Notes: generated by a model not told the origin, from the sequence alone. Shown: positions 23,479 through 34,520, counted from the first letter of the stretch. The stretch: 64,000 nucleotides of DNA from Incurvaria masculella (GCA_946894095.1 OX335645.2:19305001-19369000), one strand, 5' to 3'. A program made the numbers and translations.

Positions 23479-25291
23479 CGCCCCCTGTTTTCGATCCTGT
23501 AATGAAATTGAGGAATTTTCGCCAGTTTTCCATTTCCATTTAGGTTTGCTGCTCTTTGGCGACGATGGACTCTGTCGAGAAATGTAAAAATATTCTCAAT
23601 TCCAATCTTCACGGCGCTGTTATGAACATGAAACAATGGGAATAACAATAAAGCTACATATTATAAGTGCATACGTCTGTAGACTAGAATAACAGCGTAT
23701 TGGTGCTTCTAGCTATGACTTGGACACAGACATGGACGTGCAACTGTCCATTGGAAGACTGGAGGCAACGCCAGCATCTTCTTTTCAAATGGACACACAT
23801 GTGTACAGCGCAATGTACTTCCTATGGATGATAAATAATAAACAATATATAAAATAACAATAAAAACACACGAACATCCTCGCACACGTCGGTTATACGT
23901 ACAGGGTTTATTCTAGAAGAGCTTTCATAGCTTGGCTCCGAACTCTGCTTGGGAGTGGAAGAAACAACATTTCCACCGCTTGCTTCATTAAAAAATGTCT
24001 GTAATTAATGAATATTTAGCGGTTGGAACACATTTAAATGTATGTCGATAAATCACTTGCATAAAAATAGATGATTATTAATTACATTTCTACCAGAATC
24101 CAAGATGTCGACAGATTTTAGAATATGCATGCAAATTTAAGTAGTTATGACCCACGAAGAGATCATTAATTACATTTCTACCAGAATCCAAGATGTCAAC
24201 AGATTTTAGAATATGTATGCAATTTCGAGTATGACCCACGAAGAATGAATTAGCTTAGTAAGTAAAGTTAGTGAAAAGTGTACGTTTGTTATCCTCATTA
24301 GACTCGGCCTTTGCTTCTGCTTTTGGAGACGCCTTTCCACGTGTGAACACAAAACATAAACTAGAAATTCGATTAGTTTTATATAAACCGGCATCGGTCA
24401 AACTAATGCGCATGGTGCAGAATTTATCGAATTCCCTCACACATTTTCTCACATCTTACGTCGGTAACCGTCCAGGCAGGACCACGTTTTAGGGATGAGC
24501 GTTCGGCACGTAAAAGTAATTAAATATTATATTAGCAATACAATATAAAATTATATCCGGAAAGATCCAGTCCAGGTAAGTCCGGTAAGAGGCGAATAAT
24601 CGTTCGTGGTTCGGATGTCACGTAAAACTGTAAGTAAGGGTAGTCCTGCCCAGGACGGTACATTCGCATTGAATGGACGACGGGCGAAGCGGCAATTAAA
24701 ATTGTTCGAGTTTTCTAGCCAGTTCAATGTAGCCGTGCAATATAAGGAAAGGGATGGCATGGCAACCATGTAGTGTGTGGTGTTAGGCTAACACCACGGA
24801 GGCTGACACAGCAGGATGATTTGTGCATCATGCCGTCAGATCAAAAATCCGGCTTCAATGTAATTTGACTAGTTTGACAAAACTAGTTCTCATTTCCAGC
24901 TTTTTCCAATTAAACAAAATGTAATGTAAGTAATTGTGAACTTTATTGTTAGTTAAATTAAGTTACGTAGATAGATAGATTCAATTATTTGGAATATTTA
25001 TTTGAGATCTTGTCACCGGCGGCGCCGCCGTCACCCTCGACGGCGCGATCGCCTGCCGCATCCGCGTCGCCGCGCTCCAGTCCGGAGCTGCCGCGCGGCG
25101 CCTGCGTCGAGCGCGCGCGCCTGTGAGCTGAGCCGCCCCCGCCGCCTCCGCCGCCGCCGCCGCCGGCTGCGCCCGCCTCGCGCGCGCCTCCCGCACGCGG
25201 CTCCGAGGCCGCGTTCGGTTGCGACTTCGTCGAGCTGTTCGGTCCTGATGTTTCCTCCTTTAGCTGGAACGTAGTTGTTTTACTCATTGAC
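23479..25291 (-). CDS. Alternative upstream exons of the coiled-coil gene
   Basis: Three exons precede the short-form start. (a) From 25291 (acceptor tttttttttcag, ATG at 25287) down to about 25020: MSKTTTFQLKEETSGPNSST, then an Ala/Gly/Arg-rich tract with a poly-Gly run. Its 3' border is uncertain (GTGACA or GTGACG donors). (b) 23903-23998, 32 codons, TFFNEASGGNVVSSTPKQSS..., donor GTACGT. (c) 23479-23571, 31 codons, SPSSPKSSKPKWKWKTGENS..., donor GTGAGT. Exons b and c are phase 0 at both ends, as is the second short-form exon (22815-22913). Splicing c to that exon while skipping 22995-23057 would give one continuous longer protein with a Ser/Pro-rich, disordered N-terminus. This is inferred from phases; a missing exon between a and b, or a separate gene, is possible. 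Confidence 0.45.
24076..24245. repeat. Tandem duplication, about 85 bp, two copies
   Basis: 'attacatttctaccagaatc' and 'tatgacccacgaaga' each occur twice, in copies at 24076-24160 and 24165-24244. The copies differ at a handful of bases and a short indel. Intronic to the long form of the coiled-coil gene. Confidence 0.75.
24590..24800 (+). repeat. Shared-tail SINE copy, forward
   Basis: Matches the SINE tail in forward sense: 'acgtaaaactgtaagtaagg', 'attgaatggacgacgggcga', 'gccgtgcaatataaggaaag'. Followed by a decayed 'ggctaacaccacgg' end. Confidence 0.6.
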
Positions 25292-25339
25292 CTGAAAAAA
25301 AAATCCTACTTCGAAGAAATAGACCAACAAACAAACCAT

Positions 25340-25600
25340 ATTGGCATGGGGAACTTCGAAACCCAAAGGGTGCCAACGGAACCCACCCTTTGGGTACGGA
25401 ACCCTAAAAATGATCCTAGTAGCTACAAGTATATACAGAAGGTTTCCTCGGCGCATTTCCTTCGTTACCGGACATCAACGAAAACCATGGGTCGCTAGGC
25501 ATCGAACCCGTGGTCCAGGGCCTTGAAGAATCACAAGTACACTGAGCTAAACTGCTACCATCGTTGGCTGCTAACTGTACAATACTATAATCGATGTGAA
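25340..25600 (+). repeat. Family A 3' end plus a tRNA-like repeat remnant
   Basis: 25376-25408 is the terminal 'accctttgggtacggaaccc' box of family A. 25430-25590 contains 'ggcatcgaacccgtggtcca' (a B-box-like word in inverse sense) and 'ctgagctaaactgctacc', which resembles a reversed tRNA-derived repeat head. Both are old fragments. Confidence 0.4.
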
Positions 25601-26007
25601 TATTGATAGGTGGGAAGCACAATTATTTGCCATTTTTAGGGAAGATTTATTCACTTCTTCAGGCATGAGAGGTACCTGAGGATGCCCGTGGGCTTTCGAA
25701 CTTACACGGGGGCTGCGAAAACAATTCCGGCCGGCAAGGTGCACCATGTTTGAAGGACCACGGCATGCATTCCATAGTTTGCATAGTACCTATCGAATAT
25801 GGATAAAGGATCTACACTAGAGGATCGCGTGATTCGAAGAATTGTCAACAGTGAATGGGTGCATTATCTTCCCGTTCCGCATTAAGGGTAGGTATAAAGT
25901 GGACCTCCGTGAAGGGGACACGATATAAAACCGAGAGAGGCCTACATCCCTACTACCTACGCAGTGATCGTACTGCATGAAGCTTTCTCATCTCAGCCTC
26001 TCTGTTG

Positions 26008-29000
26008 TCATGCGGTCACCTTGGCCTTCGCCTGCTTAAGCTGACGGCGCATCTCGCGTATGATGTCGTCCGTGAACTGCGAGCGCATGGTCTGCGCCCG
26101 GCACTGCTCCTCCAGCGCGTAGCACATGCTGCGCACCGCCGACGCCTCCTCCGACAGCGCCGTGTTGCTCTGCAGCAGACGGCACTGGCTTTCCTGGCTC
26201 TTCTGAAACCGCAGCCACACCATGTAAGGGCTCAGAAGGTAGCACACTCCGAAATATGTGATCGTACCTTCGGCCCCCGGAGGCGACTTGGAGCAATTAT
26301 CTTACTGCTGCCTAGGTACATGGTCAGCCCGGCGTGGATACGCCTTTTTTATCTGAACTTGGATGACTAATACCACCCACATCGTCATTATATTAGCCCA
26401 ACACACCGCATTCCCGTTGGAATGAGGTGCCATGCAGAGACGAGCACGGCTACATTGAGTTGGATGGAAAACACAGAAAAAATTTCATCGCCCCGTCAAC
26501 CATGTTTTCAATTAATGCGATGGTATTGACCCGGGCAGGTTAAGCCTTACATGAATCCAGAACAATGGAACAGATCGCAATCGTGACGAAATAAACTTAT
26601 CCAAATCAGAAATAGAAAGGAAGTGGTGAATGAACAGGGCGGGTGGGTGGACCGTTGGCGTAAGAAGAAAGGCGCTGCGCTCCTGAGACACGACCCGAAG
26701 TCGATTTTGGGTCGCATTGGGAGCGCGATTCATCTGCGCAATTTTCAAATTCGCAAGGTTCTATTCATTTGCCGGCATCTATCTATGAATGCACGGGCGC
26801 GGGGGCTGAGAGCGAATATCTCAGAATAGCTAATAGATGGACAAAACTCGTAACATTTCTTACCTTCAGGCTCAGTTCCATTTTGGTTATCTTTGCTTCA
26901 TATTTCTCCGATTCTTCCTTCAGTAGAGCACTATAGTCTCTCACTGGTTCCACATCACCGCACTAAAAGCGTTCAAACCTTTACACTCCGTTTTCGCGAC
27001 ATTTTTACGTTTAAGTTCGTGCCAACCCAATTTTAATTCTTGCATTTAAATGTAAATCAGATCACAGTAATGATTGATAATGATTATTGGAGAACCAAAG
27101 TTTGGATTTTTTTTAATCACGTAAAACTATATATTTACCTGAGCAGAGGAGCAGCATAAACTGGCCGAAACCTCTGCATCCTTTGTATTAACACGTCTGA
27201 AAATGAAACGCAGTTGTTATTTTAAACTGCACTGGGATGATACATATGCATTCGAATAATTTTAATACAAGAATTGTGAGAAAAATATTTTTCTTTACTT
27301 TTTCATTATGAACATATAAACTTTAGATTAAGGTTTTTACAGTTTACCACCAGTCAACAAACTATTCCGAAATTTTAAAAGCCGGACGTTTCCAAAAAAG
27401 TCTGACGTATTAGCCACGCGCCCTAGCACTGCAGAACCAAAATAGAGTCAGCTGGCTGAGAACCTAAACCAGCTTGTCTCAAAAATTTATGTATGTAAAT
27501 TCAAGTTCGGTTTATAAAAAAAATATATGCTTTTAATGTACGCTTAGACTAAACATTTTGATTACAAGTCTAATTAACTATATGAATTAAGCACTTACCT
27601 AAATAATAATGAATCATCGACTTACTTAGAGCGGTCAACGTTGCTTCTCAAACTCTGAATTGTTTCATCTCGCCGTTGAATGTCTTCGCTCAGCCTCTGT
27701 ATTTCTCTAAAAAAAAGTAAAAAATCAGATAACATTGTGTAGGCGCCGCGCTCTAGTTCATGGAGAGATTTTCTACGAAATAAAGTCTCAAAAGTAAAAA
27801 AAGAGAGTGCCAGGATTTTCCAGTTCGTGGCAGAGCTTGGCAATGCCCGAAAAAACCTTCCTTAAATAGGAGCATTCGTTGCTTTGGAATTGGTCGAAAA
27901 AATAATCCTAGTCTAGACTCAGGGGGTGGGGGCCAGTTGTACCCATGTCCTGACCATTTGGATACGGGTGCCGATGTCGCACCTGTCTTTAGAAAGTTTC
28001 CGGATGTAAGCGGCTCGTATTCCGGTGATTGCTTCCGTCTCTAGGTCCTCCACAGCGCGCACCAGCAGAGAGTTCTGCTCCGCCAGATCGGAGACCCAGC
28101 GCCGCAGCAGCGCATTCTGCTGCTGTGAGCCGGAGCGCCGCACGCGGATCACAAATCGTGCCAACAACAGACTAAAGCTGCACTGTTTCATCTCCGCTGT
28201 TAATATCAATTCATAGCAATCCCCAACCAGATTGCCAAAATGGCGGGAAAAGACGCAATGCGGTGGGGGCGGCGAGGGCAGTGCCAGCAGACTATCTGAA
28301 CTATAGATAATAGGTATTGATCTTGGAGAAGTGTTGTTGGAAGAGTTTATTTGCAAGTGAAATTTTAAAAAACCGGCCAAGTGCGGGTCGGACTCGCACA
28401 TGAAGGGCTCCGTACCATCGTAAATTATTTAACACCAAACATTACGTTTTTTGTATGGGCGCCCCCTTTAATTTTTATATTTTTTTAATTTTACCTATTT
28501 GTTGTTATAGCGGCAAAATTAATACACACTATGTGCAAATTTCAGCTTTTTTTTTATGTGACTGAACATGATGGCTAATACCACACCTTCTGTCATGGTA
28601 TTAGCCCAACACACCACATGGAAACTAGGTGCCATGCCAGGACCTTCCTTATATTGCTCGGCCACATTGAACTGGATGGAAAACACGGACAATTTTCATT
28701 GCCGCTTCGACCATCGTTCATTCAATGCGATGGTACCAACCCGGGCGGGATTAACCCTACCACCTAGTAAGTAAGGAAGGGGACCTACAGTTTAACGTGG
28801 AATCCGAACCACGGCCAGCCTCTCTCAACGGTCTAATGGTCACCCATCCAAGACCAGACCGGACCCAGCGTTGCTTAACTTCGGAGAGCGATCGCCGAAG
28901 TGTCGCGCCACTGGGCCATTGAGGCTGACAAGAGAGCTGCCTACCAATAGGTAATAACAGTTCATGAGTTCCAGCCCTGTGACGGACGGACGGACGGACG

Positions 29001-29751
29001 GACGGACAGCGGAGGCTAGTAATAGGGTTCCATTGGCACCCTTTGAGTACGGAACACTAAAAATCACCACTAAGTTCCAGTCAATAGAGGTGGTACAAGA
29101 CTGGCCTCATGACAGAGTTGAATTATCCATACACGAACTGCAATGTGAGTACAGTGGATGTGGATTTAATTATAAAAAATGCTTACGGCATTAAAGTGTC
29201 CTCCTGAGTATTTTTTGTAGGTAATCTTGCTGTATATAAGATGGACAAAAAGTTTATGCTACTAACAACTTAATGTGCACCATTTAGGTAACAAGCTAGT
29301 GGCAGGTAATACTGGACCTGTGAATTTAGCAGCAACATCTGTGCAGAAGCCAGCGTTGGACTTACCAATAGGCCGTATAGGCCGCGGCCAAGGGGCGGCA
29401 GAGGAATAGGCCGCGGCCTAGGGGCGCAAGTCTGCCGCTAGCAGAAGCGCTTTCTGAGGTGAAGGAAGAAGTGAGATTTGATAGTGGTACCTACATAGTT
29501 GGTACCTGCGCCAGCACATTTCTGTATACAGGCCCACGGTAAAATAATTATTAAATATATATTATAAAATAAATATTACCTACTTGTAACTCATCTCCGT
29601 TACCCGTTTGTTGAATATGAGCTAGTCGTTCCTCATAGAGAGTGTAAATATCTTTGAGGATGTCGAGGGTTGCCTCCGCAGTAACATTGCAAGATTCTTC
29701 AGCATCCACAAAATTTTCCGCCTCTATTGTGTTGGAAATAAACTCGTGCAT
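26008..29751 (-). CDS. Small coiled-coil protein, complete, 6 exons
   Basis: Exons, in transcript order: 29584-29751, 27983-28122, 27626-27706, 27139-27196, 26864-26962, 26008-26202. Phases 0, 2, 2, 0, 0 join cleanly into 246 aa, MHEFISNTIEAENFVDAEES to ...LKQAKAKVTA-stop. Exon 1 has a helical motif DILKDIYTLYEERLAHIQQ. Exon 2 has QQNALLRRWVSDLAEQNSLL. Exons 3, 5 and 6 are charged and coiled-coil-like. The product is Glu/Arg/Gln-rich with no catalytic motif. The first two exons are clearly paralogous to 33175-33330 and 32949-33101, so a tandem duplication produced both loci. The exon 2 donor GTGCGA is weak. I do not recognise the family. Intron 1 holds the nested SINE pair at 28367-29060. Confidence 0.75.
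26385..26660 (-). repeat. tRNA-headed SINE, decayed, reverse
   Basis: Tail words 'aggtgccatgcagagacgag', 'acattgagttggatggaaaa' and 'gacccgggcaggttaagcc' are followed by 'aagtggtgaatgaacagggc', which corresponds to the head side of the SINE at 37750-38100. Decayed, in an intron of the small coiled-coil gene. Confidence 0.5.
28367..28545 (+). repeat. Family A repeat, 5' half (host of a nested SINE)
   Basis: Starts 'aaccggccaagtgcgggtcg' with the tRNA-like head and runs to 'tgcaaatttcagct', where a 5S-headed SINE interrupts it. The 3' half resumes at 28935. Confidence 0.85.
28546..28934 (-). mobile_element. 5S-rRNA-derived SINE, near complete, inserted in family A
   Basis: On the minus strand the head reads ccgaagttaagcaac...ggtct.gtcttggatgggtgacc, which matches the internal promoter half of 5S rRNA (A-box/C-box region). 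A tail follows (gtaggtccccttccttac, taccatcgcattgaatgaac, ggaaggtcctggcatggcac) and it ends in a poly(A) run (plus-strand T run 28547-28555). It splits a family A repeat exactly at AGCT, with AGCT on both sides, suggesting a target-site duplication. The head, tail and poly(A) define a 5S-type SINE mobilised by a LINE. Confidence 0.85.
28935..29062 (+). repeat. Family A repeat, 3' half
   Basis: Continues the interrupted copy: 'agctgcctacc', then a GACG microsatellite, 'cagcggaggctagtaatagg' and the terminal 'gagtacggaacactaaaaa'. Confidence 0.8.
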
Positions 29752-30184
29752 GACAAAAGCTGGGTTTTCAACTCAGTTTTATATTAGCTTATTATGAAAT
29801 CCAATGTCTTTATTAGTTGGTTTTATTGACTTTTAGAAAAATCTGTCCCTGAAACACTGTCAAACATTAGATCGGTCAAATGTCAAAATCTGTCAAAAAA
29901 CTTAATTTTAAAAACGAGTTCCTGTCCTGAAAAAATTATCCTAATTTTGGTCTTAGCAAGCAGTTTATGTACTGGCAAGTAATATGTATGGGTATGTAAT
30001 AAGAATGGGGAAGCGCCAGGGTTCAAGGATTTCATTGTTTAAACAATTTTCCTTATCGCGCGTTTCGGGGATGAGAGCTAGACGGGAAAATGTGTCCGAC
30101 ACTTTTCCTGTCAAAGAGACAGCGACACGGACGCGACACTTTTACTAATACACGTACAGAAGAATTGTACAAGGTCTTTCCGAC

Positions 30185-30400
30185 ACAATGAAAAGTTAGT
30201 TTGAGTTTCAGATTTTGAGAATAATCTGAAAAGTTTTTTGATCGTGACATTCGTCGGAAGCAGGATTGCTCTGCTTCCGACGAATGCTCTAACCAACTGA
30301 GCTATCCCGACAATTGTCAAAAAACTTTCAGAAAACTTTTCAGATTATTTTCGAAATCTGATTACAATGCTTGAAATGTAGATGTCGCTGAAACTCAAAT
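30185..30400. repeat. Fold-back element containing a tRNA 5'-half
   Basis: A perfect 16-bp stem (cattcgtcggaagcag / ctgcttccgacgaatg, 30249-30287) sits at the centre of a larger imperfect inverted repeat. The outer arms share 'gtttgagtttcag', 'ataatctgaaaagtttt' and 'ttttttga'. Only the right arm, read on the minus strand, contains gtcgggatagctcagttggt then tagagca, a tRNA 5'-half with a good A-box (TAGCTCAGTTGG). The anticodon-arm position is occupied by the long stem. No B-box is present, so this is not a functional tRNA. Confidence 0.6.
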
Positions 30401-30497
30401 TAATGAGATAACAGTAATGCCGTATCTATTCAATACATAAAATTACACTAAAAAATATTTTAAATTATAGTTGAGCTATGAGAATAAGTGCTAACGG

Positions 30498-30600
30498 TCG
30501 TATTCAGTGTGAACCTGTCAAAATTTAGTACGACTACGGACTAACCATTCAAAAAACGGTTTAGTCCGGCGTATTAAAGTTAGTACGGCTGTAACAGTGT
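30498..30600. mobile_element. Small MITE-like relative of 53452-53558
   Basis: 'cgtattcagtgtgaacctgt' and 'ggtttagtccggcgtattaa' correspond to 'cgtattcagagtgaacggtc' and 'atttagtccggcgataacac' at 53449-53525. The terminal inverted repeat is decayed here. Confidence 0.4.
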
Positions 30601-31629
30601 AATTAAATTTATCTAACTAACTGATTTACCCCAGATTTTTGATTTTTTTGTTTTGCTGATAGCAAAGTTTTTCAAGTTGTTGTTTTTAAAATCACAAAAT
30701 GAACTCTAGGTTTAATTGTTTTACATTGCTATGTAGAAACCGTGCATAAAGATGTGTGAGCTAAAATATTACATGGCAACTTTTTATCGCAAAAAATAAT
30801 GCCTGACATTTTCCCTGTATTAAAACAATCATATCAGGGTCAATTTATTTTAATATAAAATAAAATGAACAATCGATTTCAAGATAAATTATACGAATAT
30901 TTGAGAATTTATTATATCTTCACCATAACTTTATATCTCATATGCAATTTTAATTTTCTTTCTTTTCGTTTGATTCTTTTCTCCCTTGTCTTTACTCTTT
31001 CGCCTGTTAAAAATATTTTGTTAAACTTAATTAAATAAAAAATACAAAAAGTTACATAAAAATCCAAATAAGGCTTTATTTTAAATTAAAATAATCGAGA
31101 ACCGCTGGTGGTTTTGATATAAAATTTATGTAAAAGTATTGTTTTATTTATGTGACTAGACACAGGTGGCTTATACCACACCATTATTAGTCCAACATTA
31201 GTCAACATTTGAATTTGCAATAGATATTGACACATTAGATATTGATTATCATAATTTCTGTTACAAAACGGCGAACTTGTAAGCTTGTGTTTCGGAACCG
31301 ATTTGTCAGCTTCCTGAGCCTGTCCTCCCCACGCGCCTCCTCGGGGCTCCAGATCCGCTTCTACACCCGAGCCTCCCCGCAGACGCGGGACCCAACGGGG
31401 CCCTATGGGGCAAGATAAGATTCTTCTTTTTTCTTATTTGATAGCCTAATTTTTTATTGACAACAATTGTTAATCCGTGTGTTTGTCTGAAGACAATACC
31501 TACACCATAACCAATGTTTTCCTTCACTATAGATTATGTAGGTACTTTAAATTATACAAATATATAAAAATATATCATTCAACGAACCCAAATATATCGG
31601 ATTCAGTGACTTCGCAGAAGTGAATACCA

Positions 31630-33330
31630 TCGAGACTGCAGGTGTCGTGCTCGCGCAGCCGGCGCAGCACCTCCACCAGCCCGCGCAGGTCGCTGTCCTT
31701 GCGTGCCAACGCACGCTGCAGCACCGCCTTCTCCGTCGCCAACTCGCTCACTATCTACACGAACACGACCGTTGCCACCGGGACTGCAGGTGTCGTGCTC
31801 GCGCAGCCAGCGCAGCACCTCCACCAGCCCGCGCAGGTCGCTGTCCTTGCGTGCCAACGCACGCTGCAGCACCGCCTTCTCCGTCGCCAACTCGCTCACT
31901 ATCTACACGAACACGACCGTTGCCACCGGGACTGCAGGTGTCGTGCTCGCGCAGCCAGCGCAGCACCTCCACCAGCCCGCGCAGGTCGCTGTCCTTGCGT
32001 GCCAACGCACGCTGCAGCACCGCCTTCTCCGTCGCCAACTCGCTCACTGTCTACACGAACACGACCGTTGCCACCGGGACTGCAGGTGTCGTGCTCGCGC
32101 AGCCAGCGCAGCACCTCCACCAGCCCGCGCAGGTCGCTGTCCTTGCGTGCCAACGCACGCTGCAGCACCGCCTTCTCCGTTGCCAACTCGCTCACTGTCT
32201 ACACGAACACGACCGTTGCCACCGGGACTGCAGGTGTCGTGCTCGCGCAGCCAGCGCAGCACCTCCACCAGCCCGCGCAGGTCGCTGTCCTTGCGTGCCA
32301 ACGCACGCTGCAGCACCGCCTTCTCCGTCGCCAACTCGCTCACTGTCTACACGAACTCTATCGCTATTACGATAACTTTCTACATTCTTTCTACGTTATA
32401 TTGCCATCGAGACTGCAGGTGTCGTAGGCTGCCGGCGCAGCACCTTCCATCAGCACCCACAGGCAAGCTAATTTGACTCATAGCGTATACTGTGACCGAT
32501 TGCACGATAGTTAGGTAAAGAGTTTCGTTTCTGTAGGAAGAATAAGGACAGCGTTGCCGGTCGCTCCCCGATCCTCCGAATCGCGGGAAATTTGAGGTCT
32601 TGCAGGGGGAAAATGGTGGTGAATGCAAGCGCCGGGGAATCGGCCAATCCGCGAGGAATTCTTTTCTGGCTGCATTAACTTTTATTTTTGCTTATTCGAA
32701 AAATATTACGAACAATGAAGCAATCGGGACAATTTTAGATTTCATCTTCTCCCGAAAGTTGTTTAGACGGCCGTCGGATGCACGACCTTTTTTTTGTTCA
32801 TCCGAAATTTTCAATGAAAACTTGCTTTTAATTTTTAAGCAATTGGTAACTAAGCAAATTCGTAACTAAGAACGTTTTTGGGCAATGGTTATCGGCAACG
32901 CTGAATAAGGAAGTAGCTACATAGTTAGTTACCGTTCTGTATTCCTACCTCAGCGTGTCTTCGTTGCTCCGCGGTTCGATGCTCATATAAGGTTCGCAAC
33001 CGTGCGATGGCTTCATCCTCTAGCTCTTCCACCGCTTGAACCAGCAGGTTATTTTGTTCCGTCAGGTCCGCCACCCATCGCCGCAGTAAACTGTTCTGCT
33101 GCTGTACATCGGAGCAAAGGAAAATTGCTTGGAATTTATAAAAGAAAGAAAAACGTCACTTTTATCGTTTCCACCTTATCGTCCTGTTGGATGGTGGCCA
33201 TTCGCTTTTCATAAAGTTTTTGAAGATCCTGCAAAATATTGAGGTTAGGTTCAGCTGCAAAGTGGTTGCTGCAAACTTCTTCGCCTCCCCCATAATGAAC
33301 CTGTGGAATATTGGAACTTATCTCGTCCAT
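31630..33330 (-). pseudogene. Partial tandem paralogue of the small coiled-coil gene
   Basis: Exon 1, 33175-33330 (start ATG 33328-33330, 52 codons, MDEISSNIPQVHYGGGEEVC...), and exon 2, 32949-33101 (51 codons, QQNSLLRRWVADLTEQNNLL...), are both phase 0 and align with exons 1 and 2 of the gene at 26008-29751 (NILQDLQKLYEKRMATIQQ versus DILKDIYTLYEERLAHIQQ). A third, exon-like unit reads SELATEKAVLQRALARKDSD... and is amplified about fivefold at 31636-32360. Its first copy could be entered at 32346. I found no counterpart of paralogue exons 4-6 and no convincing stop exon, and the exon 1 donor is GTGGAA. It may be a truncated gene, a pseudogene, or a live gene with unusual splicing. Confidence 0.5.
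31636..32360. repeat. 148-bp tandem array, about five copies, exon-derived
   Basis: 'ggtgtcgtgctcgcgcagcc' recurs at about 31641, 31789, 31937, 32085 and 32233, a period of exactly 148. Copies are nearly identical. A degenerate partial copy is at 32406-32463. On the minus strand each unit holds one ~120-base exon-like frame (ELATEKAVLQRALARKDSDL...) bounded by an acceptor-like cgtgtag and a donor-like CCCG|GTGGCA, leaving only 28 bases between units. The unit has no stop codon in any plus-strand frame. Since 148 is one more than a multiple of 3, all three plus frames stay open for over 700 bases, which is a composition artefact. Confidence 0.9.
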
Positions 33331-34268
33331 GCCCAAAGCCAAGTACCTAACTTATAAATAAAAGAAAAACATAAAAATCTATAGTGACGGTAATAATACG
33401 TCACTTATTATTCTTTTTCTTCTGTAGAATGACCTAAGTGGCCTACCTACTTCTGGGCAACTGGTCTCATCTTAAATTACCTCCGCCAGGGTCAATTATA
33501 CTTATGAGTTCTGATCGATAATATTGTTTTATTTCATTTCATTGTTGGTGATTATGCTAGAAAGGGCATATCAGGAGAAGGTTGTAATCGTAGTAGTTAG
33601 TATTCGATGTACATTTCGATATGGCCTCCGTGCTGCCTTCGCTCTTGTAGTGTGGCGAGTCCTGGAGTACCTTCAGTCGATGATCGTATTCCCGATGTTT
33701 GGGTAATTTTGGTTGATGGGCAGCAGGATAGGCGGATAATTGGAGAGGTGTATGTCACGCAGTGGACGAAAACACGCTGACTGACTAGATAACTTCATTA
33801 ATCATAATGAGGCTTGTGGTCTTAGCGGGATAGTCACTACATTCAGCGGCAGAGTCATGAGATCATATCACACAGGGATGCAAAAAAGTTTGCCCTGGCG
33901 TGCATCTAATGCATTCCTTTCTGCCAATGATATTTATTATGTCTTTATCTAATTTAGAGTGTTGGAAAAAAAAAAAAAACATAATGTGACGCTGGCAGAA
34001 ATGAGTCTCTGAAGGGACCGATTGCCAACAGGGATATAATATCCCTACTAAAAAGAACAAGAAGAAGAAGAGTGTTGACAGATTGAAACCACCATAAAAC
34101 CTTAGATGAAAAACGAATGGATAGGGGACTAAACAAATTTGACGGTCCGTCAAAAGTACGCTCGGTCAGCTCATATGCTCTCAGTCGGCGTCAGACGTCA
34201 GTCATCAATTCATTTGGGCGAGAATTCCATCTAAGCATAAAACTTCAGATCACTTACTGCTTACACTG
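33331..34268. other. Gene-free stretch before the LTR element
   Basis: Upstream region of the partial coiled-coil paralogue; its promoter should lie just above 33330. No recognisable coding. A 14-base A run occurs at 33967-33980. Nothing else identified. Confidence 0.3.
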
Positions 34269-34273
34269 ACTTG

Positions 34274-34520
34274 TGTAAGGTTTTACCTTGTTTTCTAAAG
34301 AAACGTTAGAAGTGATCGCATGCAATTTACCATATTTAAACATTGGCAACACAGAGAGAGAGAAAGAGAGAAAGCGCGGGAAAACGGACACATGGCTGAG
34401 GGGGTCGCTTTGGATGGATAGGTATTTGGTAAGAAAAGTGTAAAGTGATAATTAAACGACTATTACCTTGATTACAGCCTTGATAAGTTAAAGGGTGTTC
34501 ATATTTCACGATATCCTTAT
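34274..34520 (+). repeat. 5' LTR
   Basis: 247 bp, tgtaaggttttaccttgttt ... cacgatatccttat; no difference from 37478-37724 was seen. Contains a purine (gagagagaaagagag) tract. Confidence 0.9.

Noticed and set aside
28820..28930. A real 5S rRNA gene
   Set aside because: Only part of the 5S core matches, and it is followed by a SINE tail and poly(A); no terminator T-run in the right place.
30249..30310. tRNA gene on the minus strand
   Set aside because: Only the 5' half is tRNA-like; no T-arm or B-box follows and the anticodon arm is replaced by a long stem.
31620..32476. Three overlapping plus-strand open frames of about 250 codons each
   Set aside because: They arise because a stop-free 148-bp unit repeats with period 1 mod 3, so each frame is recycled. 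The plausible coding sense is the minus strand.
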